NCBI RefSeq assembly: GCF_024599795.1
Contig: NZ_CP102246.1
Location: forward strand, 4,464,001-4,528,000
Direction: 5' to 3'
DNA: 64,000 nucleotides
DNA from: Enterobacter cloacae complex sp. R_G8
GTDB lineage: Bacteria > Pseudomonadota > Gammaproteobacteria > Enterobacterales > Enterobacteriaceae
The notes below the pieces were generated by a model, which saw nothing but the letters and a program-made list of their open reading frames with translations, made no database searches and was not told where the DNA came from. A program made the translations under genes and the position numbers. Positions 35,804 to 43,015 of the stretch are shown here, one piece after another. Position 1 is the stretch's first letter, and each line of letters opens with the position of its first letter.

Positions 35804-37192
35804 ATGAAGCCGGGCTATCACGACATTTATACCCGCTATCGCGACAATATTACCCGCGGCATGCTGAAGCCTGGCGATAAGGTGCCCGCCATCCGCGTAC
35901 TGGCCGAAGAGCTGAAAGTGGCGCGCAAAACCGTCGAAACGGCGTATGCCATTCTGATCGGCGAAGGTTATCTGGTGAGCCAGGGCGCACGCGGCACGCG
36001 GGTCAATCCGGATCTCTTGCTGCCGGCGACGCCAGCGCCAACGGAACAGACCACCGGTACGCTCCCGGCCTCGCTTATCAGCCAACGTGAACGGGCAGGT
36101 TTTCTGCGCCCCGGCATTCCCTCTCTCGACAGCTTTCCCTATAAAAAATGGCTGCTGCTGGCAGGTCAGGCGACGCGTTCCATGCGTCCGGAAGAGATGC
36201 TCAACCCGCCGGTTCTGGGCTGGTATCCGCTGCGCCAGGCTATTGCCCGCTATCTGAATATCTCGCGTGGGCTTTCGTGTACCGCCGAACAGGTCGCGAT
36301 CACCAGCGGCTACAGCGGCAGCCTGCGCCTGATCCTTGATACGCTCGCCAGTCGCAGCGACAAAGTGGTGTTTGAAGATCCGGGCTATTTTATGGGCCAG
36401 CAGTTGCTTAAGCGGATCGTCCCGCGTCTGCACACCGTACCGGTCGATCGCAGCGGTATCGACACGGAGTACCTGTTGCGCCATCACCGCGACGCCCGTT
36501 TTGCCATCGTCACCCCGTCGCACCAGAGCCCGCTGGCGGTGACACTCTCGCTGCCGCGTAAACAGCAGCTTCTCGACTGGGCGAGCCAGAATGAGGCGTG
36601 GATCATTGAGGATGACTATGACGGGGAATTTCACTACACCCGCAAGGTGCTGCCGTCGCTGAAAAGCCTCGACCACCATGACCGGGTGATCTTTATGGGC
36701 ACCTTCAGCAAAACCATTATGCCGTCCTTACGCATGGGCTACATCGTGATGCCCGCCAGCACGGTTGAGGCGTTTACCGACTGCGCCGACATCGTCGCCA
36801 GCGGCCAGCCGGTACTGACGCAAAAAATCCTCACGACCTTTCTCAACGAAGGACATTTTTTCCGTCATCTCAAGAAGATGCGCACGCTGTACCAGACCCG
36901 CCGGGAGTGGATGATTGCCGCCCTGCGTGAGGTGTATGGCGATCTGTTTTTCACCGAGCAAAACGACGGCGGAATGCATATCGTGGCGTTTCTGGCAAAA
37001 GGCAGCAACGATCGGGAGGTGGCGCGCTGCTGGCAGGAACAGCAGCTGCAGGTGAATGCCCTTTCAGAGTGGTATCGCGGGTCCGGGAAGCGCTACGGGC
37101 TGGTGATGGGCTATAACAACGTGCGGTCATATCAGGAGGCGGTTGAACTGCTGGAAAGGCCGAAACAGCAGACGCTTGAACTGTTCAGCTGA
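35804..37192 (+). CDS. MocR-type regulator (GntR HTH fused to aminotransferase-like domain)
   Basis: A 462-residue protein with an N-terminal GntR winged helix (residues about 8-70, LAEELKVARKTVETAYAILIGEGYL) and a fold-type I PLP-binding domain; the PLP lysine is in FMGTFSKTIMPSLRMGY. MocR proteins use PLP or PLP-amino acid adducts as effectors. It is divergent from the AhpD-like gene. PdxR-like control of vitamin B6 genes is possible for this subgroup but no such gene is adjacent. Confidence 0.88.
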   Translation: MKPGYHDIYTRYRDNITRGMLKPGDKVPAIRVLAEELKVARKTVETAYAILIGEGYLVSQGARGTRVNPDLLLPATPAPTEQTTGTLPASLISQRERAGFLRPGIPSLDSFPYKKWLLLAGQATRSMRPEEMLNPPVLGWYPLRQAIARYLNISRGLSCTAEQVAITSGYSGSLRLILDTLASRSDKVVFEDPGYFMGQQLLKRIVPRLHTVPVDRSGIDTEYLLRHHRDARFAIVTPSHQSPLAVTLSLPRKQQLLDWASQNEAWIIEDDYDGEFHYTRKVLPSLKSLDHHDRVIFMGTFSKTIMPSLRMGYIVMPASTVEAFTDCADIVASGQPVLTQKILTTFLNEGHFFRHLKKMRTLYQTRREWMIAALREVYGDLFFTEQNDGGMHIVAFLAKGSNDREVARCWQEQQLQVNALSEWYRGSGKRYGLVMGYNNVRSYQEAVELLERPKQQTLELFS

Positions 37193-37197
37193 GCATT

Positions 37198-37229
37198 GCC
37201 GGGTGGCGGCTGCGCCTTACCCGGCTTAC
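37198..37229. repeat. REP unit (family B)
   Basis: GCCGGGTGGCGGCTGCGCC and TTACCCGGC arms form an imperfect stem-loop. It lies between the convergent MocR-type gene and yjiS. Confidence 0.8.
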
Positions 37230-37232
37230 GGT

Positions 37233-37394
37233 TTAAATATCATTGCGGGACAATCCAACGTCCTTGAGCTGCTCGTCGCTCATCTGGCTCAGAATGCGGC
37301 GGGTACGGTTGACGCGATACCAGTTACGCAGCGTTTTCGCTACCCACACAAACGCGATAAACGGACGTTTTGAACGATTTTCGTAGTATTCCAT
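37233..37394 (-). CDS. yjiS: YjiS family DUF1127 small protein
   Basis: A 53-residue protein starting MEYYENRSKRPFIAFVW. It carries the DUF1127 (YjiS-like) motif in its C-terminal half: RRILSQMSDEQLKDVGLSR. It is strongly basic. DUF1127 proteins in other bacteria affect phosphate or carbon metabolism and RNA turnover; the enterobacterial role is unclear. A GGAGAG ribosome site precedes the ATG. It sits next to yjiR as in E. coli. Confidence 0.88.
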   Translation of the reverse strand: MEYYENRSKRPFIAFVWVAKTLRNWYRVNRTRRILSQMSDEQLKDVGLSRNDI

Positions 37395-37448
37395 GATGCT
37401 CTCCTCACCGTGTCAGTGGGGCTATGATCGTGGAAAACGGCTTTAGCA

Positions 37449-37549
37449 ATACAGACTCAAAAACAACTTTTGTTTAACATACAGATTCGCTAAAACAGTA
37501 TCTGCATGCCATTTTTTGCGGCAATCTGTACTGGTTTTGTAATCTGTAT
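37449..37549. promoter_or_regulatory. Four ATACAGATT-type operator repeats upstream of yjiR
   Basis: ATACAGACT (37449-37457) and ATACAGATT (37479-37487) are direct repeats 30 bp apart. AATCTGTAC (37523-37531) and AATCTGTAT (37541-37549) are the same element inverted, 18 bp apart. The set lies between divergent yjiS and yjiR and fits the multi-half-site operators of MocR proteins, pointing to autoregulation by YjiR. Confidence 0.65.
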
Positions 37550-37570
37550 GGTGACAACAAAGGATACAGC

Positions 37571-38989
37571 ATGACGCGCTACCAACATCTGGCCAATCTA
37601 CTGGCAGAACGCATTGAACAAGGGCTGTATCGCAGCGGTGAACGTCTGCCGTCGGTACGTGCGCTGAGCCAGGAGCACGGCGTGAGCATCAGCACCATAC
37701 AGCAGGCCTATCAGATCCTCGAAAACCTGCAGCTCATCACCCCCCAGCCGCGCTCCGGCTATTTTGTGTCTAAGCGCAAGGCCCAGCCGCCGGTGCCGGC
37801 CATGACGCGTCCGGTGCAGCGCCCGGTGGACGTCACCCAGTGGGATGAGGTGATGATGCTGCTGGATGCCCGCGCCGACAAAGAGATGATCTCCTTTGGC
37901 GGCGGTTCGCCAGACGTTAACCAGCCGAGCCTGAAGCCCCTGTGGCGTGAGATGAGCCGCATCGCACAGCACAATCCCGCCGAAATGCTGAGCTATGACG
38001 TACTCGACGGCCGTCTGGAACTGCGCGAGCAGATCGCCCGGCTGATGCTCGACGGGGGCTCCACCGTGGCGGCGAACGAGATTGTGATCACCAACGGCTG
38101 CCACGGCGCGCTCTCCATCGCCCTGCTGTCGGTCTGTAAACCAGGAGACATTGTGGCGGTCGAGTCGCCGTCGTTCCACGGCACCATGCAGATGCTGCGC
38201 GGGTTTGACATCAAGGCGATAGAAATTCCGACCGATTCGCAAACCGGGATCAGCATTGAGGCACTGGAGCTGGCACTGGAGCAGTGGCCCATCAAAGCGG
38301 TGATCCTGGTGCCCAACTGCAATAATCCGCTTGGGTTTATCATGCCGGAGTCGCGTAAGAAGCAGGTGCTGGCCCTGGCCCAGCGGCACGATATCGTGAT
38401 CGTTGAGGATGATATCTACGGCGAGCTGGCGGCGGAATACCCGCGCCCGCGGACCATTCACTCCATGGATATTGATGGCCGCGTGATCCTCTGCAGCTCG
38501 TTTACCAAAACCGTGGCGCCGGGGTTACGCGTCGGCTGGATTGTGCCGGGACGCTACTACGACCGGGTGATGCACATGAAATACGCCGCGGGTGGGTTTA
38601 ACGTGCCGGGCACGCAGATGGCGGTGGCGGCGTTTATCCGCGACGGCCATTATCATCGCCACGTGCGACGTATGCGCCAGATTTATCAGCAGAATATGGA
38701 AACCTATACCTGCTGGGTACGGCAGTATTTTCCGGCAGACATATGCGTGACGCGCCCGCAGGGCAGTTTTTTACTGTGGGTGGAGCTGCCGGAGAAGGTC
38801 GATATGGTGTGCGTAAGCAAGCAGCTGTGTCGCCTGAAGATCCAGGCCGCGGCCGGGTCGCTGTTTTCCGCCTCCGGAAAGTACCGCAACTGCCTGCGGA
38901 TTAACGTGGCGCTACCGCCGACGGAGAAACATCGCGAGGCGCTGAAGAAGATGGGTGAAGCGATTGTGATTGCGATGGAGGAGGGCTAG
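37571..38989 (+). CDS. yjiR: MocR-type regulator YjiR
   Basis: A 472-residue GntR/aminotransferase fusion. The winged helix is at residues about 5-68 (ALSQEHGVSISTIQQAYQIL). The PLP domain holds the lysine in CSSFTKTVAPGLRVGW and the aspartate region VEDDIYGELA. It matches E. coli YjiR in length and neighbourhood (yjiS upstream, divergent). Target genes are unknown, but repeated operator-like elements sit directly upstream. Confidence 0.87.
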   Translation: MTRYQHLANLLAERIEQGLYRSGERLPSVRALSQEHGVSISTIQQAYQILENLQLITPQPRSGYFVSKRKAQPPVPAMTRPVQRPVDVTQWDEVMMLLDARADKEMISFGGGSPDVNQPSLKPLWREMSRIAQHNPAEMLSYDVLDGRLELREQIARLMLDGGSTVAANEIVITNGCHGALSIALLSVCKPGDIVAVESPSFHGTMQMLRGFDIKAIEIPTDSQTGISIEALELALEQWPIKAVILVPNCNNPLGFIMPESRKKQVLALAQRHDIVIVEDDIYGELAAEYPRPRTIHSMDIDGRVILCSSFTKTVAPGLRVGWIVPGRYYDRVMHMKYAAGGFNVPGTQMAVAAFIRDGHYHRHVRRMRQIYQQNMETYTCWVRQYFPADICVTRPQGSFLLWVELPEKVDMVCVSKQLCRLKIQAAAGSLFSASGKYRNCLRINVALPPTEKHREALKKMGEAIVIAMEEG

Positions 38990-39001
38990 TGCGGCCTGAT
39001 G

Positions 39002-39034
39002 CCCTCACCCCGGCCCTCTCCCACAGGGAGAGGG
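39002..39034. repeat. Palindromic intergenic repeat (family A) between yjiR and roxA
   Basis: CCCTCACCC flank, then CCCTCTCCC and GGGAGAGGG arms with a 3-nt loop. It separates two convergent genes and may serve as a transcription barrier. Confidence 0.85.
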
Positions 39035-39050
39035 AAAAAACCGTACAGCA

Positions 39051-40172
39051 CTACTCGTCGAAGTACCAGTACCCCTGGTTAATCAGCCCGGTGAGCTCCT
39101 CGACAAACGCCGGGTTGTTCAGCGCATCGCCCAGCTCGGCCTGACCCAGCTCGGTGTAGCGGCACAGCGCATCCGCCGCCTTCGCGTCTACCGTCTCCAG
39201 CTGTTCGCTATTGATAAAGAAACTGCCGTTGATATTCAGCACGCGCAGGCCGCTCAGGCGAGACAACCTCTCACCCCCCTGCAGCGCGTCCAGCACCTCT
39301 TCCGGCGCATACGGCGGCTCGGCGGCGGCAATATCCAGCTCGTGACGCGGCGTGGAGACAAAGCTGCCGAACCATTTTGTGAAATCCTCAGGCTTACCGA
39401 TCATGTCGATCATCATCTGGCGAATGCGATCGAGCTCGTACTGCTCAATGCGCCCAGGGTGTTCGCGACAGGTCAGATCCGGATCGCTGTAATGCTCCCC
39501 GCCCAGATCGTTTTCCAGGGCGTAATCGGCAAAGCTGCTGATCAGATCCCGGCCGTTTGGCCCACGGAAACCCACAGAGTAGTTCAGCGCGGTTTCATGG
39601 GTGAAGCCGTCGTGCGGGAATCCTGGTGGAATGTAGAGAATATCGCCCGGGGCCAGATCTTCGTCGATGATCGGTTCAAACGGATCCACATGCAGCAGCG
39701 CCGGATGCGGGCAGAACTGACGCATCGGCAGCTTGTCACCCACGCGCCAGCGACGGCTGCCCATCCCCTGAATGATGAACACATCGTACTGATCGATATG
39801 CGGCCCCACGCCGCCGCCCGGCACGGAGAAGGAGATCATGAGATCATCCAGACGCCAGTCCGGCAACACGCGGAACGGGCGCACCAGCTCCGCCGCCGGC
39901 ATATGCCAGTGGTTTACCGCCTGCGCCAGCAGCGACCAGCCGCTTTCGCCCAGACCGTCGAAGTGCTCAAACGGACCATTGCTGGCCTGCCATTTTCCGT
40001 TGCAATGGCTCACCAGACGGCTGTCGACCTCCGGCTCCATCGCCAGACCTGCCAGCTCGTCCGGGGTAATCGGGTCGACAAAATTCGGAAAGGCATTTTT
40101 CAGCACAACGGGTTGTTTTTGCCAGTATTTCTCAAGAAATTCCGGCCAGTTCAGGTTCAGTTGATACGCCAT
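39051..40172 (-). CDS. roxA: 50S ribosomal protein L16 arginine 3-hydroxylase (ribosomal oxygenase)
   Basis: A 373-residue JmjC-type 2-oxoglutarate/Fe(II) oxygenase, the YcfD/RoxA enzyme that hydroxylates Arg81 of ribosomal protein L16. The iron facial-triad HxD is His125-Ile-Asp127 in GPHIDQYDVF; the C-terminal winged-helix part begins near residue 300. The start at 40172 (MAYQLNLNWPEFLEKYW) is the usual one; an ATG three codons upstream is less likely. The gene is remote from the phoQ-ycfD context of E. coli, so its position here is lineage-specific. Confidence 0.93.
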   Translation of the reverse strand: MAYQLNLNWPEFLEKYWQKQPVVLKNAFPNFVDPITPDELAGLAMEPEVDSRLVSHCNGKWQASNGPFEHFDGLGESGWSLLAQAVNHWHMPAAELVRPFRVLPDWRLDDLMISFSVPGGGVGPHIDQYDVFIIQGMGSRRWRVGDKLPMRQFCPHPALLHVDPFEPIIDEDLAPGDILYIPPGFPHDGFTHETALNYSVGFRGPNGRDLISSFADYALENDLGGEHYSDPDLTCREHPGRIEQYELDRIRQMMIDMIGKPEDFTKWFGSFVSTPRHELDIAAAEPPYAPEEVLDALQGGERLSRLSGLRVLNINGSFFINSEQLETVDAKAADALCRYTELGQAELGDALNNPAFVEELTGLINQGYWYFDE

Positions 40173-40257
40173 GGATAGCACCAGTGAGAGGGGAAACAGG
40201 CGCGATTATAGGCAAGAAGGCAGAGGGGGAACTTGTCATGGGTCAAACCAGCACGCG

Positions 40258-40288
40258 TAGGTCGGGTAAGGCGTAGCCGCCACCCGAC
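40258..40288. repeat. REP unit (family B)
   Basis: GTCGGGTAAGGCG and CGCCACCCGAC arms. It lies between roxA and the ClpP-like gene, both on the minus strand. Confidence 0.8.
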
Positions 40289-40308
40289 ACGTACACGGCG
40301 ATAAAAAC

Positions 40309-40905
40309 TTAATCCAGCTTCAGATCGTCATAATGGGTAATCAGTTTACCCACAATGCCGTAATCCAGCGCTTCTGCAGGAGACATCCAGAAGTTGCGAT
40401 CGGTATCTTTTTTCACTTTTTCCAGCGGCTGGCCGGTGGCATCAGCGATCAGCTTGTTCACGCGATCCAGCATGCGGATGATCTCGCGCGCTTCAATCTC
40501 AATATCCGTCGCCTGACCGCGCACGCCGCCCAGCGGCTGGTGGATCATAAAGCGGGTGTTTGGCAGCGAGTAGCGATGTTCTTTTTTCGCCGCCAGGAAG
40601 ATGGTGATCCCGGCGCTCGCCACCCAACCAGTGCCGATCACGTGCACGTCCGGGCGGATGAACTTGATGAAGTCGTGAATGGTATCACCGGCTTCCACGT
40701 GACCGCCCTGGCTGTTGATGTACAGTTTGATCGGATCGTTGCTCACGCTTTGCAGCAGGATCAGCTGGGTGATGACTTTCTCAGCCAGCGCCTGGTTGAT
40801 TTCACCGGAGATAACAATCGAGCGGGATTCCAGCAGCTTTTGCTGCAGTGCGCCCTGTGTCCCTTCCGCTTTATCCTTGTCGCCGTCTTTCAGTGTGTAG
40901 TGCAT
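40309..40905 (-). CDS. ClpP-like serine peptidase
   Basis: A 198-residue ClpP homologue. The catalytic triad looks intact: Ser97 in WVASAGITIF, His122 in RFMIHQPLGG and Asp169 in DTDRNFW. The motif around Ser differs from the housekeeping ClpP (which has QAASMGA), so it is a second, divergent paralogue rather than clpP of the clpPX operon. No ClpA/ClpX ATPase gene is adjacent. It begins MHYTLKDGDK with no long propeptide. Its ATPase partner and substrates are unknown. Confidence 0.88.
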   Translation of the reverse strand: MHYTLKDGDKDKAEGTQGALQQKLLESRSIVISGEINQALAEKVITQLILLQSVSNDPIKLYINSQGGHVEAGDTIHDFIKFIRPDVHVIGTGWVASAGITIFLAAKKEHRYSLPNTRFMIHQPLGGVRGQATDIEIEAREIIRMLDRVNKLIADATGQPLEKVKKDTDRNFWMSPAEALDYGIVGKLITHYDDLKLD

Positions 40906-40968
40906 TGTTATGTCCTCAGCATTTAGCGCTCAAAACCAGAGTGTAGCCTGTTTTACCCGTGAAAGTCC

Positions 40969-41739
40969 TCAGGCGCACACAATGCGAATGTCCTGTGCCG
41001 CAAACGCGTCGACAAGGTCCTGCGCCATCGCCTCTTCCACCACCAGCATATCGATGTTCTGGCACGTCGCCACCACAAAGCGCGCCACGCCGGGAAGTTT
41101 ATCTGCCGTCAGGGCCACGATGGTCTGGTTGCTCTGGGCGATAACCGCTTTTTTGAATTCGCAGTCGGCAAAGTCAAAGCCAGTGAGCCCCATCTGCGGA
41201 TCCATCGCGCAGCCGCCAATAAAGGCCTGATCGAAGATAATCCCCTGGATCTGACCAGCGGCCGTGGCGCCCACCGACCCGCCGGATGCCCGCTGGATCT
41301 GCCCGCCGGTGATGATCACCTCGCACAGGGGATGGCGCAGCAGCTCCGTTGCGATGGCCGGGGAGTTGGTCACCACCGTGACGTGGAGATCCGCCGGGAG
41401 GGCTTTCGCCAGCGCCAGGTTTGTTGTCCCCGCGTCGATAAAAATGCACCCGCCCGCCTGAACCAGCGTTGCTGCTTTATGCGCGATTGTGTGCTTTTCT
41501 GCACTTATTTTCTGCTCGCGGCTTAAAAAATTACCCGCATCCGGAAGCTGAAGCACCGCGCCGCCGTAGACCTTTTTGCAATAGCCCTCTTTGCTAAGTT
41601 CATGTAAATCACGGCGAATCGTGTGCTCGGATACGTTCATCTGGCTCGCCAGCTCGGTACAGACCACCCTTCCGCTCTTCTGAAGGATCTGGCGGATCCG
41701 CTCTTGTCGCTGTTCAGGAAAAGCTGCATAATCGAGCAC
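40969..41739 (-). CDS. DeoR/GlpR-family regulator
   Basis: A 256-residue DeoR-type repressor with N-terminal HTH (residues about 8-60; CTELASQMNVSEHTIRRDLHEL) and a sugar-phosphate sensing domain (FIDAGTTNLALAKAL, then DQAFIGGCAM). Effectors of this family are usually phosphorylated sugars. It is divergent from a small VOC-family gene, with a perfect inverted repeat between them. No sugar catabolic operon is next to it, so its targets may be elsewhere. Confidence 0.87.
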   Translation of the reverse strand: MLDYAAFPEQRQERIRQILQKSGRVVCTELASQMNVSEHTIRRDLHELSKEGYCKKVYGGAVLQLPDAGNFLSREQKISAEKHTIAHKAATLVQAGGCIFIDAGTTNLALAKALPADLHVTVVTNSPAIATELLRHPLCEVIITGGQIQRASGGSVGATAAGQIQGIIFDQAFIGGCAMDPQMGLTGFDFADCEFKKAVIAQSNQTIVALTADKLPGVARFVVATCQNIDMLVVEEAMAQDLVDAFAAQDIRIVCA

Positions 41740-41782
41740 TGAAAGTCCTTTAAGAATTCTAATCGAGTATCAATGCGCATAA

Positions 41783-41802
41783 TGTTGCATAACCGCGCAA
41801 CA
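41783..41802. promoter_or_regulatory. Inverted repeat in the deoR-type/VOC divergent promoter
   Basis: TGTTGC (41783-41788) and GCAACA (41797-41802) are perfect 6-bp arms around an 8-bp centre. It is 44 bp upstream of the DeoR start and 19 bp before the VOC start, so it is a candidate operator. Confidence 0.5.
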
Positions 41803-41820
41803 CAAACAACGAGGGTTACA

Positions 41821-42207
41821 ATGAATATTGCACATGTCGCACTCTGGACCCGCAGCCTGGACGCGCAGGTTCAGTTCTGGGAAACGGTGTTTAATGGCCG
41901 CAGCAACGCACGCTACGTCAGTAAAAATCGTCCGGGCTTTGAATCCCATTTTATTACCCTGGACGAGGGGCCGACGATTGAGCTGATGACCATTCCGGAC
42001 CTGCCCGACGCGCCTGCCCACCCGGAATTTATCGGCTGGGCGCATATCGCCCTGCACGTTGGCAGCAAAGCCACGGTGGACAGCATGGCGGAGACGGCAC
42101 GGGCAAACGGCACGCTGCTCAGCGCGCCGCGCATGACGGGAGACGGATTTTATGAGGCGGTGATTGCCGACCCCGACGGTAACCGGATTGAGCTTGTTGG
42201 TGCATAA
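41821..42207 (+). CDS. VOC-family (glyoxalase/bleomycin-resistance-like) protein
   Basis: A 128-residue vicinal-oxygen-chelate protein. It has the beta-alpha-beta-beta-beta repeat pattern with metal-ligand positions at His5 (NIAHVALWT), Glu near PTIELMTI, His at WAHIALHV, and Glu in GNRIELVGA. This is a typical glyoxalase I-like set. The start at 41821 follows a GAGGG ribosome site. The substrate is unknown; possible regulation by the divergent DeoR protein. Confidence 0.82.
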   Translation: MNIAHVALWTRSLDAQVQFWETVFNGRSNARYVSKNRPGFESHFITLDEGPTIELMTIPDLPDAPAHPEFIGWAHIALHVGSKATVDSMAETARANGTLLSAPRMTGDGFYEAVIADPDGNRIELVGA

Positions 42208-42265
42208 AAACAGCGCTTCGTCACTCACCACCTGGCCACATTTTGATTACACTTCATATTCATAT

Positions 42266-42291
42266 CATTATCATATTGTTAAATGATAATG
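42266..42291. promoter_or_regulatory. Long inverted repeat upstream of the FixJ-like gene
   Basis: CATTATCAT (42266-42274) and ATGATAATG (42283-42291) are perfect 9-bp arms around an 8-nt centre, in an AT-rich promoter region 104 bp before the response regulator start. It looks like a dimer-binding operator. The arms superficially resemble a Fur box but face the other way. Confidence 0.55.
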
Positions 42292-42394
42292 GTCGCTAAT
42301 GTGTTAGTATAAATGAGCATGGCAAACCGTCTCTTTCCATCGAAAGGGACTGTTTTTACTCTCAAATTTTGCTGATCACACACCGGGGCGGTGA

Positions 42395-43012
42395 ATGGAA
42401 CACATTGTGTATGTGGTTGATGACGATGACGCCGTCAGGCACTCGGTCGCCGGGTTGCTGGAATCGGCAGGCTTACAGGCCATCGGATTTTCCTCGGCAG
42501 AAGCGTTTCTTCAGCACCGCTTCGAGGACCTGCCCTCATGCGTGATCCTCGATATGCAAATGCCCACCATCTCCGGTTTCGAGGTTGCTGATGCCCTCAG
42601 GGACAGCGGACGCGAGATCCCGATTATTTTTCTCACCGGCCACGGTACCATTCCCATGTCGGTTCGCGCCATCAAAGGCGGAGCCTACGAGTTTCTGACC
42701 AAACCGGTTGAATCCACCGCGCTTATCGACGCCATTGAATCCGCGCTCCGGCTGGCGGAAAACAACGCCGCACGCAATAAAGAGCACTATGCTCTGAAGC
42801 AGCGCCATATGTCCCTCACCCCGCGCGAACATGAAGTGCTCCAGCTGGCGATTAGCGGCATGCTGAACAAGCAGATTGCCGCCGAGCTGGGCGTCAGCGA
42901 AATCACGGTGAAAGTCCATCGCCGCCGCGTGATGGAGAAGATGCAGGTGCGCTCCGTGGCAGAGCTGGTCAGGGTCGTGGAACGCCTGAGCAAAAGTCTG
43001 CCGACGGAGTAA
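42395..43012 (+). CDS. FixJ-type response regulator (REC plus LuxR HTH)
   Basis: A 205-residue regulator. The receiver domain covers residues 1-120 with acidic pocket DDDD, phospho-acceptor Asp in CVILDMQMP and Lys in FLTKPVE. The LuxR-type HTH covers residues about 140-200 (LTPREHEVLQLAISGMLNKQIA as key start). It is convergent with the giant sensor kinase gene, ending 3 bp from it, so the two are likely cognate although on opposite strands. Targets may include its own promoter and the ycaC/amidohydrolase region. Confidence 0.9.
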   Translation: MEHIVYVVDDDDAVRHSVAGLLESAGLQAIGFSSAEAFLQHRFEDLPSCVILDMQMPTISGFEVADALRDSGREIPIIFLTGHGTIPMSVRAIKGGAYEFLTKPVESTALIDAIESALRLAENNAARNKEHYALKQRHMSLTPREHEVLQLAISGMLNKQIAAELGVSEITVKVHRRRVMEKMQVRSVAELVRVVERLSKSLPTE

Positions 43013-43015
43013 CCG

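Noticed and set aside
42266..42291. Fur box before the FixJ-like gene
   Set aside because: The arms read CATTATCAT outward-in, the reverse of the GATAATGAT...ATCATTATC arrangement, and the 8-nt centre does not fit three contiguous NATWAT units.
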